A stretch of DNA of 64,000 nucleotides from Haemonchus contortus (Eukaryota > Nematoda > Chromadorea > Rhabditida > Trichostrongylidae): contig LS997565.1 in NCBI GenBank assembly GCA_000469685.2, positions 29,457,145 to 29,521,144 of the forward strand. Direction: 5' to 3'. Shown here piece by piece: positions 33,169-43,940 of this stretch (position 1 is the first letter of the stretch; every line of letters starts with the position of its first letter). Position numbers and translations under genes: made by a program. Below the pieces are notes generated by a model. The model did not search any database, had not been told where the DNA came from, and was given only the letters and a program-made list of their open reading frames with translations.

Positions 33169-33422
33169 AGTCCGATGAACACTGCTCGAGCGGGAGACCA
33201 CATCGCACTACCATTTTGGTTCAGGGCTCTCATGGATAAGAATGTTCATCGAGATGGCGGTGGCGTTGGTGTGGTCCAGGGGGATTGATTGTGTAAGGGC
33301 CCTAGTCAAACGGCCATCACAAAATCGCTCCTTTTTCCACTCGGTTCAATCGATGTATTTAAAGTCGAAACAAAGAAAGAGAGATCAACAATTTATTTGA
33401 CTTTGTAAAGAGTTATGGGCTC

Positions 33423-33574
33423 ACAGCAGGTTGATACCGGTTTGCAGTGCTCTGGGTCAGTCATGGAATCTCGTTCGATTCTGTAGTAGTTGCAGTCCAC
33501 AGCAAGTTTGATACTGGTTTGCACTGCTCTGGGTCGGCAATGGAGTCTCGTTCGAGTCTGTAGTAGTTGCAGTC
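33423..33574. repeat. 76-bp tandem duplication at the end of the PAN-like gene
   Basis: Units at 33423-33498 and 33499-33574 match over nearly their whole length ('tttgcagtgctctgggtcag' against 'tttgcactgctctgggtcgg', and so on). The right-hand unit is in the coding frame of the minus-strand gene. The left-hand unit is read out of frame, and the stop falls in it. Confidence 0.85.
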
Positions 33575-34133
33575 CTTGAGGTTCGTTCCTTCAAAGCTGG
33601 CAGTAGTGAGAGCCCAACATTGCTTAAAAATGATTATTATCAGATAACTCTTGTTTAATATTTGTGTAAAACATTGCACACTCATGGTCTACTCATTAAT
33701 GTTCGATTCCTGTCAGGCACTGCTGCTCACTGCTTATTTTATTTTTTTTTTGCAACACAGTATCATATATATTACTGTATGGCAAATAAATTACACCATC
33801 GTTTGTTAAATTTGAAATCAAGCTCCCTGTATTTGCCAAATTAATCCTGATCTTCATCGATTACACCATATGAACTACTGTACAATAGATAAACCAGAAA
33901 AAGAGCGGTTGACGGCACAAGTTTAAAAATGCGTTGATAATCAGTCGAATTTGAGCAAAAACAGCATCAGACCATACCCCAAAGAATACAGCATATCCGC
34001 AACTCTCGTGCGAATAACACGTCTTCAAGCAATCGTATAGGGTACTTTTGTTAGTGTATTCGGCGATGCCAGTAAAATTAGTTAATTTCAACGGACATAA
34101 TTGGGTGAAGGTGCAGGAACGCGATGGATAGAC
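33461..34133 (-). CDS. PAN/apple-like secreted protein, last two exons
   Basis: Exon 34133-33978 lies between a 'tcatttcag' acceptor and a GTATGG donor and is 52 codons in phase 0. Exon 33622-33461 starts in the same phase after 'tttttaag' and ends with a stop at 33461. The peptide has the Cys pattern of a PAN domain: C-T-F-T-Q-L-C, C-L-K-T-C-Y-S-H-E-S-C-G-Y-A-V-F-F, then C-W, D-C-N-Y-Y-R and E-Q-C. PAN modules mediate protein or carbohydrate binding in secreted proteins. The signal peptide exon was not found. The C-terminus appears to have been altered by the 76-bp tandem duplication, which ends the frame shortly after the last Cys. Confidence 0.55.
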
Positions 34134-34616
34134 CTGAAATGAACCACTCCATCCACTTTGATATTCCTGAAATCACTTATTTAACTGATTTCTGCAAAAA
34201 CGTAAGAAATATATCGAATAACTTCAATTTTTCGTAGGCTTGATTTTCGCAAAACGATTTACTTGGATTATATGAGTGCGATTCTATGATGCAGACGTTT
34301 TATCAAGCAGCTGCACAGCTTTCTTTCAAACTTATTAGTTGCAGTTGCGAAAAAGCTTTCTCTCACAGTTAATGTTCCAGGCTTCCAAGAAGATGATAAG
34401 GCCTGTCTTGGATTTTGAAGAAAGAGTTCGGGAATACGAGTCGAGTCCATTCAGAGTCCAAACACTGCCCACAACTCATCACCTTCATCATAATCTATTG
34501 GCCATTAACGTTACAGTACTGATCTGATTGGGACGGCTGAGGCAGTACATGTCAGGGATATATGATATATCTCTCTCATTTATAAAGCAGAAACTTGGTG
34601 TGTCGGTTTGTCGGTA
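34134..34616. other. Spacer between the PAN-like exons and a Helitron
   Basis: No gene recognised. At 34570-34616 there is a remnant of repeat B ('ttataaagcagaaacttggtgtgtcggtttgtcgg') immediately left of the Helitron. Confidence 0.4.
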
Positions 34617-35819
34617 TCCTACTTATATAATCGGCTAAATGTGTCTCTTGGTGTGTTTGTGTGTGTGAGTATGTGTGTGTGTTTGTCCGACAGGAAATTC
34701 ATAACTATGGTCCCATTGTAGCCAAAACATTCAATTTTGAAAGAGAGATAGACGGCGGGATGGGAACATTGACGGTGGTGATTGGAAGCGGCAACTATTG
34801 ATAGAAACTGATGAGGAGCCTTAAAAGGCAAAAGCCTGAGTATCCGTAACTCCCTTCGTATTAGCGGTGAAGCCTTGGCACTTTGGCAGGTGGTGTAGGA
34901 TGTGAAGGGACCGACAGAGAATGATAACTAGTGAGAGGGACTGATAAGAAGCCACAGAAGGCGAGAGCCACTAAATCTGTAACGCAATTTCTGTTAATAA
35001 TGGATTCTTGGAATTTTAGCAGGTTATGTGAGATGTGACACGATCGTAGATACTCGGTGACGGGATCAGAACGGTTGGTGCTAGGCCAGAACCTGATAAA
35101 ACTGATAGGGGCTGATGAAAATTTCCGAAAGCGTAGAGCCACTATAATAATGGCATTAATAGTTTAACCTTGACAGTTCGGCGCGCAATGTGGAGTATGG
35201 CGGGGTCGTAGACGACCGGTGATAGCAACTGGTAACAGCTGATAACGACTGATAAGAACACTTACCGACTGATTTTAACCTCTGTGTTATTTACGATGTA
35301 CTTATGACTACGAATATTATATGGATTACGACCGCTACCCAGCAAGGTTTGTAACTCGGTGGAAGATCAAGGTTACTTTATGTTTTGATATCATTTACGA
35401 CAGAGCTCATCCGACCGCCAATAATTTGGGACTCTCAACTAATGATGTAGCCGTGGAGGAAGGAAGGGCCAGTGATAACGACATCTGTTATTGTCACTTG
35501 AGAACATTAGTGAGTACTACTCAATTCTTTGGTTGCCTATCAGTTAAACCTTTAATGGTTCATAATTTTCAAGAAGAAGAGCAACCGAATGATACTTTTA
35601 ATCGTAGGCGTAAGCATCGGCTTACCCTTAATACCACTGGCGCTGTCCTGCTTATGCCAGCCCCCTCTTTTTGAGTCCTGTGTCAAAGATGTGTAGAGTA
35701 TGTCGAATTTCGTGTTCAAAAAGCACCATTCTTTCCGTAAATTGGGTGGAGGGGGCGGTTGCCGGTTACTAAAACTTGAAGAATGAAGAAAGCCCGGCAT
35801 TAGCCGGGTGGTCCGACTT
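34617..35819 (+). mobile_element. Helitron-like element, variant D
   Basis: Begins TCCTACTTATATAATCGGC after an A. It carries units of a second tandem type ('ggtggtgtaggatgtgaaggga'), then the conserved coding-like block at about 35320-35480 and a 3' hairpin GCCCGGC-ATTA-GCCGGGT at 35792-35809. The expected CTGG is damaged (CCGACTT), and another element begins at once. Non-autonomous. Confidence 0.6.
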
Positions 35820-36267
35820 TCTCTATATATGAAGCGGTGATATTCTCCAAGAGGTAATTTTATGTGTCTCTTTGTATGCCGTTTGTGCGTCCTTTCGAAG
35901 GTCACGTAGGTACGACGAAGAGCGTGAATGTCACGTGAGCACTATAACGAAAATACAGTCCGGCACTCGGCTCTTACAGTAACCCCCTGGCCTCCCCTGG
36001 CTTACCTCAACACCCACCCCGTCCTTGCCCAAAGCCTCTTTTCGACGCGTCGTATATGTGACGGGTGAAAATTTACGTGTTAACACGTGCCGGATTACTG
36101 TAAGAGCCGAGTGCCGGGCTGAATTTTCGTGCCTGTCACGTGAGCGCGGTGAGGAAACAGTTAGGAAATGGGAAGTGAACCGATACTATAATATTGGTCC
36201 TCTTTCAAGTCGTAGGTAAGCGTTGGTGGGCATGTGGTGCACGCACTAGCGTGCGTAGCCCAACTGG
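35820..36267 (+). mobile_element. Small Helitron (type C) carrying a nested MITE
   Basis: Begins TCTCTATATATGAAGCGG and ends with the hairpin around 'gtgcacgcactagcgtgcg' and CTGG at 36264-36267, followed by T. Other copies of this type are about 200-230 bp. The extra length here is a 193-bp insertion at 35941-36133. Confidence 0.7.
35941..36133. mobile_element. 193-bp MITE inside a Helitron
   Basis: TGTCACGTGAGC occurs at 35929-35940 and again at 36134-36145, while intact Helitron copies have it once. The inserted ends are inverted repeats of about 35 bp built on 'cggcactcggctcttacag'. No coding capacity. The duplication of up to 12 bp is longer than that of most DNA transposons. Confidence 0.7.
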
Positions 36268-36330
36268 TATATATATACCTGTCGGATCGCCCAGCTAACG
36301 CCGGGCTCTCCTCCTTCTTATGTAATAGGG
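36268..36330 (-). mobile_element. Helitron 3' end, reverse orientation (fragment)
   Basis: After a TATATA spacer, 'cctgtcggatcgcccagctaacgccgggctctcctccttctta' is the reverse of the GC-rich 3' end of the larger Helitrons. Only this end is recognisable. Confidence 0.5.
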
Positions 36331-36499
36331 ACAAAGATTGGTACAAACAATCTGGCATTTCCTTTCGATGAACATAAGATGAAACTATTTCATTCTAATA
36401 ATTAGTAACACTTCTTATGACTAGGAATCTTTGTGACTGGAGTTCATACATTACAAAAAGTTCGACCCACTCAAAAGTGTCAGACTTAGTGAGACGGTC

Positions 36500-38863
36500 G
36501 GAATTGCTTCACACACGCGGAGAGATAAATTTCCCTACCTTACTTTGCCAACGGAAATAGCAGAAGTATAATGGCATCAGGTCCATAATAATCATGCGAC
36601 GCGTATTTCTTTGAAACATCCTTTCACATGAAAAGTTACATTTAGTATGAACCGTGCTCCCAGTCGGTTCATTGAGAGCCGCATTTCCCCGGAGGAATAT
36701 TCTATCGGAGGTAAAAAAACGCATGTTTGAAAACACATACCGAGCCGGAATGTTGGTTCAAATTCGGGTTAGATCTACCGAAGCAATCTCTTCAGAAAAA
36801 TTTTTATTCTGCCGAGAGCGCCAGTTCCTCACCTCACCACACCCTAGAGATTAGCCAGAGCCAGGAATACCATCAGTTCTGCAAAAATCTGAATTCCTCT
36901 GCCGAAATCTGCGTTGATGGTCGTTAGGGATATTCACGTAAAGCATACCTCTTGGAAATTTCGGATCAACTGAAGAAATAGTAATCCTTTCAACCACTCT
37001 ACCCAAATGCCCTTTCTGGGAGCATCTACAGTCAACACAAACAGTTCTGTAAGAACCACCCTTCTCAGTGTGCATTTCCTCTGCAAGAACCACCCTTTTT
37101 AGTGTGCATTTCCTGGGGGTAGTCCGAAAAAACTTATGTTTGATATACATACCGTTCCGAAATTTTCGCCTGAACTCAACAGCCAGATTCACCGATGCAC
37201 CCTCTTCAAAGTTTCATTTCTGCGGAGAGCGTCAGTAGCTCACCTCACCACCCCACATAGATTAGCCAGAGCTAGAGATGCCTTCAATTCTGAAAGAATC
37301 TGTTTTTCTCTAGCGAGTTGTGCGCTGATGGTCGTTAGGGATACTCAAATGAAGCATAGCTCTCGGAAATTTCGGATCAACTGAAGAACTGACAGTCCTT
37401 TCAATCATTCTACCCAAATGCTCTTTCTGGGAGCATCTACATTCAACACAATCAGTTCTGTAAGAATCACCCTTTTCAGTGAGCATTTCCTCGAGGGTGT
37501 TCCGAAAATCGTATGTCTGATGTACATACCGTTCCTTGCTTTTGCTCGAACTCAATAGCCAGATTTACCGATGCAGCTATTCTTATTCATCGGAAGCAGA
37601 AACTGACCTCCCTTCTCTTTTGCATGGTAGTGACGTGCTTGGAAAAGCTTCACTATCCATCGCGCGAATATTCGGATGAATGAAGAAAGAAAAGGCTGTG
37701 CGAACGGAGCTATCTTCACATCTATCAATTACCCTTACCCTATATTCCTATCCTATATACTTCCTTCTTATTATTCCCACCTTTCCAATCAGGCCCAAAT
37801 TTAGCAAGTAATGGTAAGAGGAGAAGATTAATCACACCGATTGATTTCAGTCACATGAGAAAAGTACATATATTATTCTTTGCTAAGAGATTATCAGAAT
37901 GTGTATGAATGTATCGCGTTTTCTTTTCATTCACATGTCAATTGCAACAAAACTAATTCAACCACCAAAATATGGAAATCAGCAGGATGGGTCATGGTCT
38001 TGTGATAATGGTGCTATCAACAGTCGAGAACAGTAATGAAAACCATTCAAAATTTCTTTCAGGTTTTGTTGGTCTAGGTTGATGAGTCATAGAGAATGCG
38101 CTGTGGAGCTAACGAAGAAAATAGAATAACCATCAACGGTGTTAAGATCCTGAGATCCATATTCTATGGTACTTCTCTTTACAGAAATACTGGAAGGGTA
38201 AAGGGCAGTACGTGATGAAATTCAATATGTTGTGTCGCTTACGCTGCGGTAAATAACTAAAAAGAAAATGACGGGTCAGCCGATCGCTTCCACTTTGCCT
38301 TAGGAGTGAGGGGAATTTGTACTGCGAGACATTTAGACTTTATTTTTTAGACTGTAATACAAAATGAGAAGAGCGTAGACTGTAATACAAAATGAGAAGA
38401 GCGTAGAATGGGGTAGCCTTGTACTTTGTCAGTAAGAAGTCCCAGGGTCGCAGTACTGACTTCACTATGTACTAACTACATTCCGCAGATTTCACTTCAC
38501 TCCATTAATCTACCCATCCATTTACTGCTTTATATGTGAAGAGGGAAATGTGGGAGTTTCACTGAGAGAATGGGTTTTCCATATCACTCCTTTATCATAA
38601 TCATAAACGTTTGCGGACGGACACACCGACATACCGACTTACCGACTTACCGACATACCGACATACCGACAAACACCCAATCCGACAAACCGACACACCA
38701 TGGTTCTGCTTTATAAATAGAGAGATTGTTTCTTGTCAATAGTTTCTAGACTGCCAGAATCAGAGACAGGGTGAACTAGACATAAGCAAAGAAAATACCT
38801 GCAAGATGAAAACTACCACTGCGAGCGTTTTGCTTGGCCACACCATGATGAGAAGAATCGCTT
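36500..38863 (-). CDS. Putative secreted-protein gene with tandemly duplicated exons
   Basis: A first exon (38863-38799) follows a 'gacatttcag' acceptor. Its ATG at 38846-38844 opens 16 codons (M-V-W-P-S-K-T-L-A-V-V-V-F-I-L-Q), a signal-peptide-like start, before a GTATTT donor. Downstream, 37620-36715 holds tandem copies of an exon pair. One exon encodes C-V-E-C-R-C-S-Q-K-E-H-L-G-R-M, after an 'attcttacag' acceptor. The other encodes A-S-V-N-L-A-I-E-F ahead of a GTATGT donor. Some copies contain stops, and I could not join all parts in phase, so the gene may be partly decayed. Linking the first exon to the duplicated ones is inference. The intervening intron contains repeat B. The family is not recognised. 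Confidence 0.35.
36715..37620. repeat. Tandem duplication, period about 390-410 bp
   Basis: Units start near 36715, 37126 and 37506 (the last partial). Each begins with the 'catgtttga' / 'cttatgtttga' / 'cgtatgtctga' and 'acataccg' block. The first two continue through 'gttagggata', 'ttcggatcaactgaag' and 'tttctgggagcatctaca'. The unit spans exons and introns of the minus-strand gene above. Confidence 0.8.
37925..38720 (+). repeat. Dispersed repeat B, long copy
   Basis: Aligns with 41585-42255 plus 43505-43940 ('ttgcaacaaaactaattcaaccaccaaaatatggaaatc', 'cagccgatcgcttc', and so on). It ends in a short 'accgacat' array and a TATAAA-rich tail. It contains a perfect 28-bp tandem duplication (38348-38375 and 38376-38403). 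No coding capacity is evident. It is probably a non-autonomous DNA element. Confidence 0.7.
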
Positions 38864-40359
38864 CTGAAATGTCAATTCTCACGATAAGAGTGCCAAAATA
38901 GAAAACCGTTCAGGCCAATGTTCCGCTCAACTGACTCACAGAATCACGCAGAGATGAAATAACTGAAAATAATCGTACATTGCTAAAGTGGAAAAGGGTA
39001 GGGGATGATGGTGGGTGCTCTGCAGTACTCACTAAGTAAGATGCGACATACGCTCCAGCATCCCATAATTTGACACATATTCCTCCCCAACTCAGGCAAG
39101 GCCAACTTCGAACAGTTCTTTCCCTTTGTTCATATTGAAATGTAGCCCGCCCTTTCCAATTTCTGTTCCAACTGAGGATCTCCGTGACAGACGTGACATT
39201 TAGTCAGGATTCAAGTAGTGTGTAGTCAATTGTCAACCTCCGACATTTACAATGAATCTTAAAAGCTTTAAGACGCAGTCAGTCCTTGTGGTTAATCACC
39301 TGACGATTTTCGAAATTTTTCTCATCCTCTTTATCGATCCGAATATTTTGAATTTTTATCAAACAAATGTGGTTCTGAGCCGTTTGGAAATAATCTGACT
39401 TTTCGGGTACAAATTGCAGCCATATTTTCGTAGGCGATTGCTTGATAAGCTTTTAAGCAAAATGCTCAGAATGTATTGGCTACGAGACGAGTTACTTGAA
39501 CGTACCACTTTCAGAGTATGAGATTCACTTACCGATAGAGTTCTAAAGGGATCTACCATTATCAGGGGGGAAGCCTACTGAAAAAATCCAAGATAGGTAA
39601 TAAAGGAGCAAATGCCAAGTGGAGAGATCTCTACCCTCGAGTAGGGTAGAAGCGGTTTGTTGGTCAATGGACTTCAGAGTGAATGTTTAATTTAAGTCCC
39701 AGGTACTTGAAATTGAAGAGCCAACGACAGAAGGCAACAATATTCGAGAGTTTAGACTTCTGTATGTAGTGTTGGGAGAAGCGGTTTAAGCTTTCGATAA
39801 GAAAAGGACGCCTCGTTGACGGACAATCACCTGAAAGTGATTATAGCTATGAAGGAGCAATTCGTATCGGTAACTCTTTTATCTGAAACGGTAAGCTCAA
39901 CGTTGTTCAGCACACTCGTTTGAAGTGTTTGTTGTAAGGAACTCCGACTAACCTGCGACTCGAAGGCTGGGAAGATGGCAAATGACTTACAACACTAAAA
40001 AGCTTCGCAGTGAATGGTTTTCTACTCATCTCCATTTACGTGAACTCATCACCACAGCGACGCTCTAAAAGGCTAGGGCAGTAAAAATGGTAAAAAATGA
40101 TATTCAATGAACAATCGTCTGACTGCCAGCGTGGAGGAATAGAATGTGCTTTAATTACTGGTAACGGTAGCCTACTCTATGTTATATTATTGAAAACCAG
40201 TCGGATCCCGCTTTTAGTTTAGAAAGAATGAAACTAAAACAAAGCTCGAATAGATTGCGTCGCCGTAGCATATCACACAGGCTTTTTTTTGGAAAAAAAG
40301 AAATCATCTCAAATCAAATCAAGACATCAAATTCATCTCAAAGACATGCCCCGATGATG
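38864..40359. other. Spacer, no confident gene
   Basis: No recognised domain or repeat boundary. The longest frame is 66 codons (39359-39559, minus) with no motif. Confidence 0.4.
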
Positions 40360-41548
40360 GCTCAACTGACTGACAATTAATGTCTCGAATGGTACTTACA
40401 AATGTTGTCGTGTGATAATGCCGCCCATTATCAGATTTGGTCATCAGCGAGTTTTACCTCGCTACGGATTTATCACCAATTGGGAATCCGAGATCCTTGG
40501 CGATCGGATGAGTTTAGTCACCAAAGATATCGAAACAAAAAGAAATCTTGATGTGTCATTGAGTAAGAAAACTTGCTGGATAGCGGTGTAGTCCAGCAGC
40601 GAAAAATAAACCCAATTTTTATCTCGTTATGGAGAATTGCCTTTGATCAGTTCCTATCACTGCTTCCACCTGTCTCATGAAATGAAAAATATTGAAGAAC
40701 AATGTTTGAATACCAAGGTATGAATGTTGACATGAAGGGGATAGCGAACCTATTCGCTCTAGCCTTCTACATAGACTCTTTGTCAGCCCTTGCTCGTTTG
40801 TTATCTGTCCTTGTCACCAATCACCTTCGGCCCCTTTGCATTCTACACCACCTATTAAAGTGTTCCACCATTAATTTGAAAGACGTTGTGGACCTAATGA
40901 CTCCCGTCTTTTATGGCTCGTTATCTCTAACAGTTGTTGTCAACCATTTTCACTGAACATCTACGGTCCCCTCTTAATCCATATCCCTTACTAAAGTACT
41001 AATGCTCCACCGTTAGTACGAAGGAGGTGGCGGATCCTGCGGCTCTCGCCTTCTGAGGTGCTTTGCCTACTCTTCCCAATGGCTACACCTCTTCCACACA
41101 TCGTCAGTGTTCCCGTCCTATCGCTCGTGCTCTTACCAAGTTTGAATGCTCTGGATCCACGGGGACAGGAGTTATGATTTTGTGACCTAAAATACTTATC
41201 GTGCACGCCCCGCTCCCTGTGAACGGAGTCCGGCCCTGCCACTTACTGTAGGTGTTTGCATCCTGTCGCCTGTGCTCCTCCCAATTTTGAACGATCCAAG
41301 TTCACTGGGACACGAATTATGAACTTGCGGCCCAAAATTTCTAACGCGCATGCCACGCTCCCTGTGAACGGAGTCCAGTCCTGCCACTTACCATAGGTGT
41401 TCCCATCCTGCTCCCCTTACTCCTACCACATTTAAACGCTCTGGGTCCAGGGGACAGGAGTTATGAATTTCCTATCAGAAGACACACCGAAACACACAAA
41501 CTCACCGACAAACCAACAGACACACTTAGCGGATTATATAAAGTAGGA
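40360..41548 (-). mobile_element. Helitron-like element, reverse orientation
   Basis: The 5' end is at 41548 (reverse strand TCCTACTTTATATAATCCGC, preceded by A). Reading leftwards there are three diverged 144-bp units (41450-41030), then second-type units (about 40980-40700), then the conserved peptide block at 40400-40600 (I-T-N-W-E-S-E-I-L-G ... K-R-N ... C-W-I-A-V). No 3' hairpin was found. Combining both tandem-unit types in one copy links the A and D variants. Confidence 0.6.
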
Positions 41549-42255
41549 TGTTTGTGACTCGTTGAGGTATCCCGTTTCCTCTTCATCTAGATATCCGTTG
41601 CAACAAAATCAATCCGGAAACCAAAATGTGGAAATCGGCAGGATGGGTTATGGGTTTTGATAGTGGAGTGTTGAACAGATGAGAACAATAATAAGTACCA
41701 TTCGAAATTTTCGGTTGACCAAACAGGTTGGTCAGCCAGAGAGAAGACGCTGTGCTAGTAAAGCTAACAAAGAAAATAGCTTGACTATCAGCGCTGTTAG
41801 GATCCGGAGCAGATGATATTTCTCTTTTCAATAACGCTGGAGGGGAAGGGGCAGTATTGATGAAGGAGAGCTCAGCAGAAAAGCACAATGTGAACAGCTA
41901 ATATGTGGTGTTGTTTATGCTCATGCACTAAATAGATTCAAAAGAAGCGACTGCTCAGCCGATCGGTTAGACTTCGCCGTAGGGTAGAAGGGAATTTCAC
42001 TGCGGTCTGTTAGACTGGCATGGAAAGGGTAGGCAATGAAGCAAGAAAAATTTGTGTGGCAGCCAAATTCCAAATACTGCGTAGACAAACATAATACCAT
42101 GCTTCTTACGATCGAGCAATAGTGTCGAAGTACTGTCAGTACAGTACAGTAGAAATCACAGTTTGAAATACCCACTTCACTCCATATTACTCACTTCACT
42201 CCGCAGTTCTCGCTTTATTCCATTAACCTACCCACAAAGTGACTGCTTTATACTA

Positions 42256-43504
42256 TTAGGTTGAGTCATAAGTCCTCGGACAAAATGATAGTGATGAATC
42301 ATAACTCTCGAAAGAGGTGACGAAAATGAACGTGCGAGGCATTGTTAGATAGAGTATGGAAAGCTCTTCCGAATGCATACTGGAGAAGGCACCTAACTGT
42401 TCCCTTCCATCAACTATGCCTCATGATTTCAAGCCGTCGCAACTCCACATCCGCAACGCTATCATATTTATTTTTTATCTGGCCATGAACCCGCGGCGAT
42501 CGATAGAGGTATGAAGGACGCTTACAAGCAGGAGCTGTACAATTTACAAGTGGCACCAGAAGTTGGCAGTGGCATCGGGCGACTATTCCGTCGAAAATGA
42601 AGACCGTCCGGGACGCTCAATGAAGTTGGATTTGAAGGTGCTGAGGAGCCAGGTGGAAGCCGATCCGTATCAAACTACTCGTGAACTGGCAGTCACCCTT
42701 GGAGAGTCAGTCCACAGTTCTTCGTGAATTGAAGTCAATCGACAAGGTGCGGAAGCTTGGTCCATAGATGCCTCATGCTTTGAATCAGTATGACATAGAC
42801 CGCAGCGACGACGTGGCACTTTCTCATCTCACGCTCAAGGGCTGATTCGAGTGCCTAGTCACCAGGGGTGCGAAGTCGAACCTCTACTCTAACGTTCACC
42901 GGCGTGCTTAATGGATTGAAAAAGGTGCGCATGCAGAAGACTCCCCCAAACCCAACGTACACGCCAAGGAGGTTATGCTCTGATTCTGGTAGAGCGCTCT
43001 CCGTGTCGAATAATGGGAGCTGCTAGACGAAAGATGCACAGTGACCGCACACGTCTACATTACGCAACTGAGGAATTTGAAGGCGAGTCCCGAAGCTACA
43101 CGTCCACAGCAGCACAAAGTTCACTTCCAGCACGACAACGCTCGCCCTCACATTGCAAGAACGACCAAAACTAAACCGACGAATTTAGACAGGACAAGTT
43201 TACCACACCAACCATGTTCCTCAGACTTGGATCCCTCGGATTACCACCTTTTCCCCAGCTTCAACGTCATCTGGATGGTCAGGACTTTCAAACCCGCGAC
43301 GACATCAAAATGGCACTGGTGCAGTTCTCCAAAGGCCAGCTCCCAGCGTTCTAAAGCAGGGGCATCTACGATTTGCCCAAGCATTGGCAGAAGGCCGTCG
43401 ATGCCAATGGGGCATATTTCAAATGATTCGCTACTGTCGTTTATAAATTGTAAGATAGATGTTCTCATTGCCAATTTGTCCGAGGACTTATGACTCAACC
43501 TAAT
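42256..43504 (+). pseudogene. Mariner transposon, 1249 bp, inactive
   Basis: The terminal inverted repeats are perfect over 29 bp (TTAGGTTGAGTCATAAGTCC at each end) and lie between TA dinucleotides (42254-42255, 43505-43506). The transposase is broken by stops and frameshifts. Visible blocks are E-N-E-D-R-P-G-R-S, V-E-A-D-P-Y-Q-T-T-R-E-L-A, the second catalytic Asp in Q-H-D-N-A-R-P-H, and the third in D-P-S-D-Y-H-L-F. It is a different mariner lineage from the one at 22283. The ends match so well that it was probably mobilised in trans or inserted fairly recently. Confidence 0.9.
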
Positions 43505-43554
43505 ATATATAGGAAGGATAAGTCTTCCATATCACTACTTTTATCATAATCACA

Positions 43555-43930
43555 AAGTAACCCGTACGGACAGACCGACGAACCGACATACCGACATACC
43601 GACATACCGACATACCGACATACCGACATACCGACAAACCAAGTTACTGCTTCATATATAAGATAAGATAACCCGGACGGACAGACCGACAAACCGACAT
43701 ACCGACATACCGACATACGGACACACGGAAATACCGACATACCGATATACCGACAAAACAAGTTACTGCTTCATATATAAGATAAGATAACCCGGACGGA
43801 CAGACCGACATACCGACATACCGACATACCGACAAACCAAGTTACTGCTTCATATATAAGATAAGATAACCCGGACGGACAGACCGACAAACCGACATAC
43901 CGACATACCGACAAACCAAGTTACTGCTTT
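43555..43930. repeat. Minisatellite of 8-bp units with higher-order structure
   Basis: Runs of 'accgacat' occur in four blocks. Each ends with 'ccaagttactgcttcatatataag' (the last with 'tttatatataag') and all but the first start with 'ataacccggacggacagaccgac'. A shorter, related array lies at 38615-38700. The pattern is a tandem array within repeat B that has itself been duplicated. Confidence 0.85.
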
Positions 43931-43940
43931 ATATATAAGA

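Larger units (their letters stand above)
41585..43940 (+). repeat. Dispersed repeat B, copy interrupted by a mariner
   Basis: The first part, 41585-42255, matches 37925-38530. The second part, 43505-43940, matches 38530-38720. A mariner at 42256-43504 sits between them. The tail contains an expanded period-8 array. Confidence 0.7.

Noticed and set aside
43555..43930. Spaced repeats that could be mistaken for a CRISPR array
   Set aside because: The 8-bp units are contiguous and the intervening blocks are themselves repeats, with no unique spacers; the context is eukaryotic.
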